Shown piece after piece: positions 1 to 7,400 of a stretch of DNA of 11,926 bases. Position 1 is the first letter of the stretch. Every line of letters begins with the position of its first letter. The position numbers and the translations under genes are program-made. This DNA is from Candidatus Pacearchaeota archaeon (GTDB lineage Archaea > Nanoarchaeota > Nanoarchaeia > Pacearchaeales > GW2011-AR1), in NCBI GenBank assembly GCA_002686195.1, contig NZAS01000112.1, forward strand, positions 1-11,926, read 5' to 3'. The notes below the pieces were generated by a model, which was not told the DNA's origin, did no database searches, and worked only from the letters and a program-made list of their open reading frames with translations.

Positions 1-16
1 TGGTGGGCCTCGAAAA

Positions 17-997
17 TCACACATTTAATTTAGCTATCCAATAATCATACGTATCACGTAAAATATCATCATTATTAAATTTAGGTTTCCATCCTGTTAA
101 CGCGTTAAATTTGCTATAATCTCCGATAAGAACAGGAACATCAGATGGTCGCATTCTATTTTTATCTACTTCTGTTTTAATATTAACATCTGAAAACTGA
201 ATTAGTTTATTAAGTACATCAATTATTTTGAGTCCACTTCCATAACATATATTATACACTTCTCCAAACTCACAAAGCTCTAAAGCAAGCCAGTATGCTC
301 GCACAATATCTTTGACATGCGTAAAATCACGAACTGCATCTAAATTTCCATGACTAACCGATACATCACGATGTGTATTGAACACATTGATACTTGCTAT
401 TTGTTTTGCAAAGCTAGAATCAACGAAGTGTGGTGGTCGTCTCGGTCCACTATGATTAAATGCACGTGTTCGAATAACTTTAAGGCCATATGAATGAAAA
501 TTCTGTAGTGCCATTAAATCTTGTGCTACTTTGCTTACAGCATATGGTGATAATGGTCGCAATGGTTGTTCTTCTGTAATTGGTGTTTCATGTTCATGAA
601 CAAGCCCATATTCTTCACTAGAACCTGCTACTAATATTACTGTGTTTGGTGAGTGTACTCTGATCGCTTCAAATAGATTACTTTGCGATATTATATTTGT
701 TGTATATGTATCGTTTGGTGATAACCACGAAGTGTGTACATGTGACTGTGCTGCTAAATGAAAGACTTTATCAGGTTTAAGAGTTTTAATTAGTTCATTA
801 ACATTATGTGAATCAACTAAGTTACACTCGTGGAGTGTAACTTTACTAATACAATGTTCTATATTCTCTAAATTAGAGCGATGCCAATGTCTGATAGTTC
901 CGTGAATACTAATATCATCATGACTTTTTAAAATGTAGTCAACTAAATGACTACCAGTAAATCCGTTAATACCTGTTATCAATACTTTTTTAGTCAT
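17..997 (-). CDS. GDP-mannose 4,6-dehydratase/RMD-like SDR enzyme
   Basis: This is an extended short-chain dehydrogenase acting on a nucleotide sugar, most likely GDP-linked, in the cytoplasm. The Rossmann motif GINGFTG lies at residues 9-15 of the 326-residue product, HLAAQSHVHTS at 80-90, GSSEEYG at 125-131, and the catalytic YAVSK (Tyr152, Lys156) at 152-156. The stretch TRAFNHSGPRRPP followed by FVDSSFAKQIA is typical of the bacterial GDP-mannose 4,6-dehydratase/GDP-6-deoxy-4-keto-mannose reductase group. Motifs alone do not separate dehydratase from reductase; I slightly favour a reductase-like member. I chose the ATG at 997 (MTKKVLITG), which puts the Rossmann motif close to the N-terminus. 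An in-frame ATG at 1009 would add four residues. Both starts overlap the stop of the upstream GT2 gene, so translation is probably coupled. Length is normal for the family. The stop is 16 bases from the window edge. Confidence 0.85.
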   Translation of the reverse strand: MTKKVLITGINGFTGSHLVDYILKSHDDISIHGTIRHWHRSNLENIEHCISKVTLHECNLVDSHNVNELIKTLKPDKVFHLAAQSHVHTSWLSPNDTYTTNIISQSNLFEAIRVHSPNTVILVAGSSEEYGLVHEHETPITEEQPLRPLSPYAVSKVAQDLMALQNFHSYGLKVIRTRAFNHSGPRRPPHFVDSSFAKQIASINVFNTHRDVSVSHGNLDAVRDFTHVKDIVRAYWLALELCEFGEVYNICYGSGLKIIDVLNKLIQFSDVNIKTEVDKNRMRPSDVPVLIGDYSKFNALTGWKPKFNNDDILRDTYDYWIAKLNV

Positions 998-1997
998 CAA
1001 GCCACTCATCTAAATATTCATCTGCAGCTTTAATAATGTTATCATTAACTTCTTCATATAACATAACATAATCATTTTCTGTCGCTGTTTCAGGTTTAAT
1101 CGGTGCTTTCATCCAATTTCCATTATTATCAATAGGCGCCTTCCACCCAATTGGGTGAGCTAATTGTTCAATTCCCACAGGTGTTCTTAACTCTGATGAT
1201 ATCTTACAATCATCAAAATCAAATATTTCATAGTATTTGAAATCATCTTTAGGTGGCCAATAATCTCCATAACGTTTATTTCCACGTATACGTGCCATTG
1301 TTCCTCTCGAATCTGTGTATATCGCTGCTGCCGGCGCTACAAGTGGTATAGCACAAAATAATTTCATATTATTCTTAAGGATATGTTCATTAACACGTAT
1401 AAGCATATCTGTTTCAGAGTCATTTCCACCTTCATGACTTAAATTATCTTTACCTTTCCATGGACCCATCATATCTAATATTTGTTTTGAATACATAACA
1501 TCACCAGCACAACAAGTTGGTGGTCTATCTAAGTCATATACGAATTTATAGATATTATCAGAATTACTTGGGTGTGAATATCTATGTGATTGATTTGTTA
1601 CATTTCTTTGTGCATCAAGCATTATACAACCGACTTCATCAATATGCTCCCAATAAAAGTTAACATATTTTTGTAACCAGCCATTTTTAAGTACAAACTG
1701 CATATCTCCTTGTAATGGTACAATAAAGTCGCCTGTTGCATTATCAACAATAATATTGAGCCCTATTGCAAATTCGTTTGCTGGATTACGCTTTTGTTGT
1801 TTAAATACTTTAACACCACGTGCTTTTAATTCAACAAGATATTCATCTGTTCCATCTTCTATACTTGCATTATCAACAACGATTATCTCTTTATTTTCAT
1901 AATCACTTGTGCAATATAGCAACGATTCAAGACAACTTTTAAGATAAAAGTGTCGATTACAATTAACTATCCCAAAAGTAACTCTATGTTTTTCCAT
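990..1997 (-). CDS. Family 2 glycosyltransferase (GT-A fold)
   Basis: This is a 335-residue inverting-type sugar transferase, probably cytoplasmic since no membrane segment is apparent. The GT2 nucleotide-binding start VTFGIVNCNR is at residues 6-15, the VDNAS motif followed by DGT at 41-50, and a DxD-like metal site, LQGDMQ, at 95-100. The sequence from 160 to 200 (CCAGDVMYS, then HEGGNDSETDM) is where an acceptor site would be expected in this fold. The C-terminal 100 residues are acidic and have no recognisable domain. A good ribosome binding site (GGAG on the minus strand, 2005-2008) sits 7 bases before the ATG at 1997. The start overlaps the end of the TyvE-like epimerase gene by 14 bases. 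The donor may be a product of the flanking SDR enzymes, but this is inference from position only. Confidence 0.85.
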   Translation of the reverse strand: MEKHRVTFGIVNCNRHFYLKSCLESLLYCTSDYENKEIIVVDNASIEDGTDEYLVELKARGVKVFKQQKRNPANEFAIGLNIIVDNATGDFIVPLQGDMQFVLKNGWLQKYVNFYWEHIDEVGCIMLDAQRNVTNQSHRYSHPSNSDNIYKFVYDLDRPPTCCAGDVMYSKQILDMMGPWKGKDNLSHEGGNDSETDMLIRVNEHILKNNMKLFCAIPLVAPAAAIYTDSRGTMARIRGNKRYGDYWPPKDDFKYYEIFDFDDCKISSELRTPVGIEQLAHPIGWKAPIDNNGNWMKAPIKPETATENDYVMLYEEVNDNIIKAADEYLDEWLDD

Positions 1998-3036
1998 TTT
2001 CTTGCTCCAAAATACTCGTTATTGTCTCATCAATTATTTGATGAACTGATTTCTTAATAGTCCAATTTGGATAATGCATCTTAAACTTATTTAAGCACGA
2101 ATAAAAACAAATATGATCGCCTTTTCTTGGGTTTTCATCATATGAATAATTTAATTCATATCCTTTATTTTTCAAATAATCGATAGCTTCTAATATCGAT
2201 ATTGAATTTTTATGACCTCCACCTATATTATAAACTTCACCTTTCCTTGGGTTCAAATAAAATTTATAGAATGCTTCACAGAGATCTGAGAAATCAAGAT
2301 TATCTCTAATTTGTTTGCCCTTATAACCAATTATTGTATATGGTCTATTTGTTACTGCACATTTAATTAGATAATTAAGTGCACCATGTAATTTAGCACC
2401 TGCATGTGCTGCCCCTGTTAAGCATCCTGCCCTAAAACAAACAGTGTTCATTTTAAAATATTTACCATACTCTTGAACAAGTAAATCACCTGCCGCTTTG
2501 CCAGCACCAAATATTGAGTGCAAACTTTTATCAATAGACATTGTTTCATCAATGCCATTGATGAAATGTTGATCATCAAATTCATATCTTGTTTTATACT
2601 CTTTTAGCGGGAGTTTATTGGGTGTATCACCATAGACTTTATTGGTACTGGTATATATAAAAGGTGCTTCATAGCAGTATTTTCTTGTTAATTCGAGCAG
2701 CTGTAGAGTAGCCCTTGCGTTAATATCAAAGTCAAGAAGTGGATCTTGTGCGGCAAGGTCATGACTCGGTTGTGCCGCTAAATGAAAGATCACATCAAAT
2801 TTATATTTTTTATATATGTTTTCTATTTGTTTATTATTTCTAATATCACAATTATAGAATGCGGTGTTTTCTCTTAAAAAGTCAAATTTGTCAAAAACAT
2901 CTCCATCTTCGCCAAAAAATTTTGCACGAAAGTTATTATCAATTGTTACAATATTCCAATTACGTTCAAGAAGAAACTTTGTTAGTGTAAATCCTAGTCC
3001 GCCAGCAGCCCCGGTACATAATGCGACTTTATTCAT
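1984..3036 (-). CDS. TyvE/RfbE-like nucleotide-sugar epimerase (SDR)
   Basis: This 350-residue extended SDR enzyme resembles CDP-paratose/CDP-tyvelose 2-epimerases. Seen in the sequence: TGAAGGLG at residues 8-15 for NAD binding, FHLAAQPSHD at 84-93, the signature TSTNKVYGD at 129-137, FRAGCLTG at 201-208, and RDNLDFSDL in the substrate half. STNKVYGD is the motif I associate with TyvE. The usual YxxxK is FGAGK here, with Phe176 in place of the catalytic Tyr and Lys180 kept. I recall a TyvE-like subfamily with the same Phe, so this may be natural rather than inactivating. If it is a 2-epimerase, it would act late in 3,6-dideoxyhexose synthesis, which fits the E1-like dehydrase in the same block. 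The exact nucleotide (CDP, TDP or GDP) is not shown. The gene follows the only sizeable gap on its upstream side and has no clear Shine-Dalgarno sequence. Confidence 0.8.
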   Translation of the reverse strand: MNKVALCTGAAGGLGFTLTKFLLERNWNIVTIDNNFRAKFFGEDGDVFDKFDFLRENTAFYNCDIRNNKQIENIYKKYKFDVIFHLAAQPSHDLAAQDPLLDFDINARATLQLLELTRKYCYEAPFIYTSTNKVYGDTPNKLPLKEYKTRYEFDDQHFINGIDETMSIDKSLHSIFGAGKAAGDLLVQEYGKYFKMNTVCFRAGCLTGAAHAGAKLHGALNYLIKCAVTNRPYTIIGYKGKQIRDNLDFSDLCEAFYKFYLNPRKGEVYNIGGGHKNSISILEAIDYLKNKGYELNYSYDENPRKGDHICFYSCLNKFKMHYPNWTIKKSVHQIIDETITSILEQENGKT

Positions 3037-3104
3037 GTTAATTACTATTATATATAGAACATTGTATTTTTATATTGAATGCCTCAGAATAAAGCACAGC
3101 CTTG
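3037..3104. other. 68-bp intergenic gap, the largest in the window
   Basis: This is the only break of more than 40 bases in an otherwise overlapping gene row. It is very AT-rich. A TATAAT hexamer lies on the minus strand at 3047-3052, 10 bases before the ATG at 3036, but I see no matching -35 box at the right distance and it is too close to the start for a normal leader. No convincing stem-loop terminator is present. Confidence 0.5.
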
Positions 3105-4127
3105 TTACTGCCTATATTTATAGGCTATCTTTACTTCATTGAAGAAATCAATATATTTCTTTGCAACGTTTTTAACGTGAACATGTTTAACCCAATCTTT
3201 TTGTAAATCATAACCATTACGAACAATTGAGAAATGTTCTTCTGTAAATGTCATTTTTGGTGGATTTGTATAATCAGTTAATTCAAAATCAAAAGGTTCT
3301 TCATTAATGATAAGCCCAAGTTTACGCTTATCACTATTAAATAATAGTTCTCTTGTTCCACCTTCAGATGAGCATATAACAGGTACTTGGCATGCAATTG
3401 CGTCGACAGCGACATTTGGGCAATGATCAAGATATGCTAAATGTATAAACCAATCAGCATAACAATATGGAACATATGTTTGCGCTGGTGGAATATTCCC
3501 CAAATGAATTTGTGTGAATTTATCACTATATTTTGTTTCAGTTAACGCTTCAAATTTATCAGATTCGCCCATTGTTATCAAGCAACAGCGCTCATATCCA
3601 TCCCATTTAGTATATTCATCAACAAAACGAATTGCTTCATGTAATCGTTTATGCGAGCGGTTTGTCCATTGCGATGACGCAACAAATATTTTATTAAAGT
3701 CATTACGGATATTATTTAACCATTCTAAGTCAATATTTTCTGTATCAAATTTCTTAACAAAAGTTCCGTTTCTAATGACACATGTTGGAATATCATCTCT
3801 TGCGCCAAAATGTTTCTCTATCATCTTTTTATCAAATTCGCTCTGAAAGATTATGCCATCTGCTTCATTGTATGTTGCGAATATTCCCGCATTCTTTGTC
3901 ATAAAGTCATCGGGTTTAAACCAGATCCCATCAAGTCTTAATACTGTCGGAACATTTTCAGGAAAATTAAACGACTCTATAATTACTAAGTTAATATCAG
4001 TGTCTTCATCAGTTAAGCCATTTGATATATCATGACCCATGGCTTCAAATTGTGTAGCCAACTTAAACGAAAACTGATTTGGGCCCGTGAATGACTTAAA
4101 GTCAACATTTGTAAATGCTATTTTCAT
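3105..4127 (-). CDS. GT4-type glycosyltransferase (GT-B fold)
   Basis: This 340-residue product is a retaining, GT-B fold glycosyltransferase of the Glycos_transf_1 type. The first half has the GT4-like opening MKIAFTNVDF with a SFTGPNQFSFKLA loop at residues 12-24, then FQSEFDKKMIEKHFG at 94-108 and VIRNGTFVKKF at 117-127, as in GT4 proteins before the interdomain linker. The donor-binding half is marked by FIHLAYLDHCPNVAVDAIA at 227-245, then ACQVPVICSSEGGTREL. The first acidic residue of the usual ExxxxxxxE pair is not obvious; Asp234 or Asp242 may replace one of the two. There is no signal peptide or membrane helix. A strong AAGGAG ribosome binding site lies at 4139-4144, 11 bases before the ATG. 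The start overlaps the stop of the upstream glycosyltransferase as ATGA. Confidence 0.85.
   Translation of the reverse strand: MKIAFTNVDFKSFTGPNQFSFKLATQFEAMGHDISNGLTDEDTDINLVIIESFNFPENVPTVLRLDGIWFKPDDFMTKNAGIFATYNEADGIIFQSEFDKKMIEKHFGARDDIPTCVIRNGTFVKKFDTENIDLEWLNNIRNDFNKIFVASSQWTNRSHKRLHEAIRFVDEYTKWDGYERCCLITMGESDKFEALTETKYSDKFTQIHLGNIPPAQTYVPYCYADWFIHLAYLDHCPNVAVDAIACQVPVICSSEGGTRELLFNSDKRKLGLIINEEPFDFELTDYTNPPKMTFTEEHFSIVRNGYDLQKDWVKHVHVKNVAKKYIDFFNEVKIAYKYRQ
3115..3122 (-). promoter_or_regulatory. T4-type late promoter-like motif TATAAATA
   Basis: The octamer TATAAATA on the minus strand matches the late promoter consensus of T4-like phages exactly. It covers the last codons of the GT4 gene and lies about 79 bases upstream of the TyvE-like ATG, just before the largest intergenic gap. 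Position favours a real promoter. Against it, the same octamer occurs on the minus strand inside coding sequence at 6282-6289 and 9561-9568, about what chance predicts in sequence this AT-rich. It matters only if the window is from a T4-like phage. Confidence 0.2.
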
Positions 4128-4876
4128 TCTGTTAGAAACTCCTTAAATACAAATTGAAACCATTCTTCATACGTAGTTCTATTTTTCTTGTGGTAACGAC
4201 CGAATAATCTTGTAATGCCTCTACCTAAATGAATAAAAATTGGTTTATTATTATCGTTTGTACCAATATCAACAGTCAAATTTTGATATTTCTTATTAAG
4301 TTTTTCTCTTAGCCCTTTAATATTAAAAGTACATGGTGCTTTAAAATAAGGTAAACTATTATCTCTGCAATACTTAGTAAGTGAATCACAAACATCCATT
4401 ATACATTCATCGTTTTCATAAACTGGAAACATTGAAACACTTTTTGCAATTTTAGTATCAACAAGCAATCCTGAAGAATGTAGTGCGTTAATTCTTGTTG
4501 TGTCTTCACGGAAGCCGACAAGCATATTTCCTTCATCCATTTTACGCATCATATATTTCATCCAGGTTGGATGACATGCAACGACATCATTATGGCACAT
4601 AAATACACGTTTAGATGTGACATATTTGAGACCTTCTTCAATGGCGGTCGCATTGGCTTCAGAATTAATTAGTTTTGTTGGATGTTGAACCCATTGTACA
4701 TTGTTTTTTCCTGTTATACCTATAATAAAATCTTTATATGATATGTCATCAGAGTTTTCAACAACTATGTAACGAAATTTATATCCATTACTAAACTTTT
4801 CGAATGATGATATTGTCAAAGCTGTTAAATCTCTTGAATGAAATGATGGTATGATGATATCAACTAGTTCTAACAT
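4124..4876 (-). CDS. GT2-like glycosyltransferase, intact paralogue of the 7.1-kb fragment
   Basis: This 250-residue protein opens with VDIIIPSFHSRDL (residues 5-17), followed by YIVVENSDD (36-44) and VFMCHNDVVA (91-100), the β-strand/ENS and DxD-like elements of GT-A family 2 enzymes. HND at 95-97 would be the metal and nucleotide site. The C-terminal part (GFREDTTRINALHSSG, then FIHLGRG) would bind acceptor. It is shorter than most GT2 enzymes but appears complete. The first 100 residues align without gaps with the truncated copy at 7070-7381, with 75 identities counted by eye. The start is one base after the RmlB stop (TAATATG), and its own stop overlaps the GT4 start by four bases, so the three are probably co-translated. 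Donor and acceptor are unknown. Confidence 0.8.
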   Translation of the reverse strand: MLELVDIIIPSFHSRDLTALTISSFEKFSNGYKFRYIVVENSDDISYKDFIIGITGKNNVQWVQHPTKLINSEANATAIEEGLKYVTSKRVFMCHNDVVACHPTWMKYMMRKMDEGNMLVGFREDTTRINALHSSGLLVDTKIAKSVSMFPVYENDECIMDVCDSLTKYCRDNSLPYFKAPCTFNIKGLREKLNKKYQNLTVDIGTNDNNKPIFIHLGRGITRLFGRYHKKNRTTYEEWFQFVFKEFLTE

Positions 4877-4877
4877 A

Positions 4878-5816
4878 TTATTGCTTAATATACCACGCTA
4901 TTGTATTTTTTAAATTATATTCAAAGTCAGATTCAACATTTATATTATATTTCAATAATTTCTTGTTAGATATTGCATATCTAAAATCATGCCCTAAACG
5001 ATCTTTAATAAACGTTGTATGTGAATGAAAGTCTTTTTTAAGCTCATTTAATATTTTCTTTACTAATTCTTTGTTTGTGAAATGATTATTTGTTGTTATA
5101 TTAAATGTTTCATTAACTAATCCACTTAATAAAATCATTTCAATTATTTTTACGCAATCTTTTACATATAACCAGTCTCTAACATTAGTACCATCACCAT
5201 AGATTGGAACTTGCTTATTATTGTGGATACTATCAAGTATAGTAGGTATAAACTTTTCTATATGTTGTCTTGGGCCAAAATTATTACTAGGGCGCACAAT
5301 TAAATATTCAACGTCATATGTATTAGCAAATGCACGTATAAAATGTTCAGCGGCTGCTTTGGTAGCTGAATAAGGATTTGTAGGGTTCAATGTATCAGCT
5401 TCATTGAAAAAACCTTCTAGACATGATCCATACACTTCATCGGTTGATATATGCAGAAGTTTCTTTTTGTATGTTCTACATATATCGAGAAGATTTAAAA
5501 CACCTAATATGTTTGTTCGAATAAATTCAGTAGTACTTTTAATAGAATTATCTACATGTGTTTCTGCTGCGAAATTGATAATCCATTCTGCATTACTTTC
5601 TCTGCATAATTCTGACATGTCATTAAAATTGCAAATATCAAAATATCTTAGGGTAAATCTTTTATTTGTTTTAGCATCAAATAGATTTTGTTTATTTGCT
5701 GCATAGGTAAAACTGTCAGCAACATAAACTTCATATCCCTTATCTAGGAAATGATCTACAGCGTGACTACCAATAAAGCCGGCTCCACCAGTTATAATTA
5801 CAGATTTATTCTTCAT
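4878..5816 (-). CDS. rmlB: dTDP-glucose 4,6-dehydratase (RmlB)
   Basis: This enzyme converts dTDP-glucose to dTDP-4-keto-6-deoxyglucose, the branch point for rhamnose and many deoxysugars. The 312-residue product has all the expected marks: TGGAGFIGSH at residues 9-18 for NAD, FAAETHVDNSI at 82-92, the catalytic STDEVYG at 124-130 (Thr125, Asp126, Glu127), YSATK at 149-153 (Tyr149, Lys153), RPSNNFGPRQ at 175-184, YGDGTNVRDWLYV at 206-218 and RLGHDFRYAI near residue 270. It is somewhat shorter than the usual 340-360 residues, mainly because loops are short; no catalytic block is missing. A CDP- or other NDP-specific relative is possible but less likely given these motifs. The start overlaps the end of the E1-like gene by 11 bases, which argues for a joint pathway. 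No intact RmlA, RmlC or typical RmlD accompanies it. Confidence 0.92.
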   Translation of the reverse strand: MKNKSVIITGGAGFIGSHAVDHFLDKGYEVYVADSFTYAANKQNLFDAKTNKRFTLRYFDICNFNDMSELCRESNAEWIINFAAETHVDNSIKSTTEFIRTNILGVLNLLDICRTYKKKLLHISTDEVYGSCLEGFFNEADTLNPTNPYSATKAAAEHFIRAFANTYDVEYLIVRPSNNFGPRQHIEKFIPTILDSIHNNKQVPIYGDGTNVRDWLYVKDCVKIIEMILLSGLVNETFNITTNNHFTNKELVKKILNELKKDFHSHTTFIKDRLGHDFRYAISNKKLLKYNINVESDFEYNLKNTIAWYIKQ

Positions 5817-7047
5817 ATTTGAATTTGCTTAATGTATTACTAATATATTCAAATACTTCTTTTGTATACTGTGGTGCACATCCAATAAAGAAAACTTTTT
5901 CTAATACTTTATTTGCGTTTGGATATGCATTATAGTTTCCTAAATGTTTATACCCAGGATGTAATAATATATTTCCAGCAAAATAGTTTCTAGTTTGTAT
6001 ATTATTATTTTCAAGATATGTAACTAATTTTTGTTTGATGTTATAATTTTTACATATTACTGGAACGCCAAACCAACTAGTTGTTGCACCACATAACTCT
6101 ATTGGGATATGTATTAAATTATTCAAATTGTGTTCAAATATATCTTGAATTATATTCTTGTGTGCTAAGCGCTTTTTATGTATTTCATCAAACTTTCTTA
6201 ACTGTACTAATCCAATGGCACCCTGTAAATCAAGCGGTTTTAAGTTATATCCTATATTTGTAAAAACATATTTATGATCAATATTTATATCTACGTTGTC
6301 TATCCATTTATTAAAACGTGTACCACACGTGCCACAAGGTAATAAATTTGCAGAACCAACACAATAACAATCTCTTCCCCACCATGCAAACGATCTAGCG
6401 GTATCTATAATTTCGGGAATATTTGATGATACCATTCCACCTTCACCTGTTGTGATGTGATGTGATGGGTAAAATGAACAAGATGATGCAATTGCGTAAT
6501 CAGTTAAATATTTATCAAACCATTTACTTCCTAAACTATCACAATTATCTAAAATTATTTTAATATTATTCGCTATAGCAAGAAATGATATATCATCCAT
6601 ATCAGGTGGATTTCCTAATACCGGCGATATAAATATAGCTTTAGTTTTTGATGTCAATTTTTCTTTAATGAGTTTTATATCAATGTTAAGTGTGTCCATT
6701 TCTATATCAACAAATATAGGTTTTAAATTATTTTGAATTATTGGCGCTATTGTTGTTGGAAACCCAACCGTTGATACGATAATCTCATCATTATCATCCC
6801 ATTTAAACACTTTCTTGAGCGCTGCAAGCATTACAAGATTTGCAGAGCTACCAGAATTTACCATTAGTGATTTCTTATGGTTAAACTTCTTTGAGAATGC
6901 TACTTCAAACTTATGAACGTTTTCACCTGTTGATAACCATTTACCAGAAAGAAATGCATACATTGCAACTGCAATTTCATGTGAATCCCAGTATGGTCCA
7001 GAATAATATACTTTAGGATTATTTATGTTAAATTCTGTTGCATGCAT
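5806..7047 (-). CDS. PMP-dependent NDP-4-keto-6-deoxysugar 3-dehydrase (E1/RfbH-like)
   Basis: This member of the DegT/DnrJ/EryC1 fold looks like the E1 dehydrase (DdhC/RfbH, relative SpnQ) that removes the C3 hydroxyl of a 4-keto-6-deoxy sugar instead of transaminating it. Numbered from the ATG at 7047 (413 residues): SGSSANLVM 65-73, ILDNCDSLGS 165-174 with the cofactor Asp167, and SFYPSHHITTGEGG 191-204. His196 falls where ordinary aminotransferases have the PLP lysine, the hallmark of E1. A cysteine-rich insert (Cys227, 229, 238, 241 after WGRD) matches the region of the E1 [2Fe-2S] ligands. The family needs a reductase (E3), which is not in the window. The start is uncertain. The frame stays open to an ATG at 7113, but that part overlaps the glycosyltransferase remnant. 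The coding-like stretch just before Met 7047 (IAKENFPPNF) may belong to the original protein, so the N-terminus may have been cut by recombination. Confidence 0.85.
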   Translation of the reverse strand: MHATEFNINNPKVYYSGPYWDSHEIAVAMYAFLSGKWLSTGENVHKFEVAFSKKFNHKKSLMVNSGSSANLVMLAALKKVFKWDDNDEIIVSTVGFPTTIAPIIQNNLKPIFVDIEMDTLNIDIKLIKEKLTSKTKAIFISPVLGNPPDMDDISFLAIANNIKIILDNCDSLGSKWFDKYLTDYAIASSCSFYPSHHITTGEGGMVSSNIPEIIDTARSFAWWGRDCYCVGSANLLPCGTCGTRFNKWIDNVDINIDHKYVFTNIGYNLKPLDLQGAIGLVQLRKFDEIHKKRLAHKNIIQDIFEHNLNNLIHIPIELCGATTSWFGVPVICKNYNIKQKLVTYLENNNIQTRNYFAGNILLHPGYKHLGNYNAYPNANKVLEKVFFIGCAPQYTKEVFEYISNTLSKFKYEE

Positions 7048-7069
7048 AAAATTTGGAGGGAAATTCTCT

Positions 7070-7381
7070 TTAGCTATTTGTTGCAACAACATCATTATGA
7101 CACATAAACACACGCTCAGTCAAGACATACTTTAAACCCTCTTCTAAGGCTGTGGCGTTTGCCTCAGAGTTGATTAGCTCAGTTGGATTTTGCACCCAAC
7201 ATACATTTTTCTTTCCTGTCAAATTAAGCATAAAACCTTTATATGACGTGTCATTTGAATTTTCAACAACAATATAACGAAAATTATATCCGTCACTAAA
7301 TTTTTCAAAAGTTAAGATAGCCAGTGTTGTTAAATCCTTTGAGTGAAAGGATGGTATGATAATATCAATATTCTTTAGCAT
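7070..7381 (-). pseudogene. 5' fragment of a GT2-like glycosyltransferase
   Basis: Only the first 100 codons remain of a gene paralogous to the intact one at 4124-4876. The two proteins match at about 75 of 100 residues without gaps, ending exactly at VFMCHNDVVA. After that the fragment reads three unrelated residues and stops, and the sequence becomes the 5' end of the E1-like gene in another frame. The fragment keeps the nucleotide-binding half and the HND motif but has lost all acceptor-binding sequence, so it is unlikely to be an active transferase. I place the start at 7381 (MLKNIDIIIPSF) because it matches the paralogue start and has GAGA just upstream. An in-frame ATG at 7399 would add MKNEKT. 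At DNA level the copies are clearly diverged, so this is not a fresh duplication. Confidence 0.8.
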
Positions 7382-7400
7382 AGTTTTCTCGTTTTTCATA

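Noticed and set aside
1..30. Minus-strand GAGGCCCACCA at the left edge looks like a tRNA 3' end with CCA.
   Set aside because: The seven bases where the T-loop should be are TGTGTGA, not TTCGANN, there is no T-stem pairing, and most of this stretch is the end of the SDR gene.
3111..3124. Perfect palindrome CCTATATTTATAGG as a terminator or operator.
   Set aside because: The loop would be two bases, the stem is AT-rich, no T run follows, and it lies within codons of the GT4 gene.
2864..3846. Plus-strand open frames opposite the epimerase and GT4 genes, and similar ones elsewhere.
   Set aside because: They lie antisense to well-conserved proteins, have low-complexity or motif-free translations, and nothing else in the window is transcribed in that direction.
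6282..6289. Second TATAAATA on the minus strand as a promoter.
   Set aside because: It lies deep inside the E1-like gene with no gene start nearby; the same applies to the copy at 9561-9568.
7048..7113. ATG at 7113 as the true start of the E1-like gene (MCLCVIMMLLQQ).
   Set aside because: These codons are an out-of-frame reading of the glycosyltransferase remnant (CHNDVVA) and do not resemble an E1 N-terminus.
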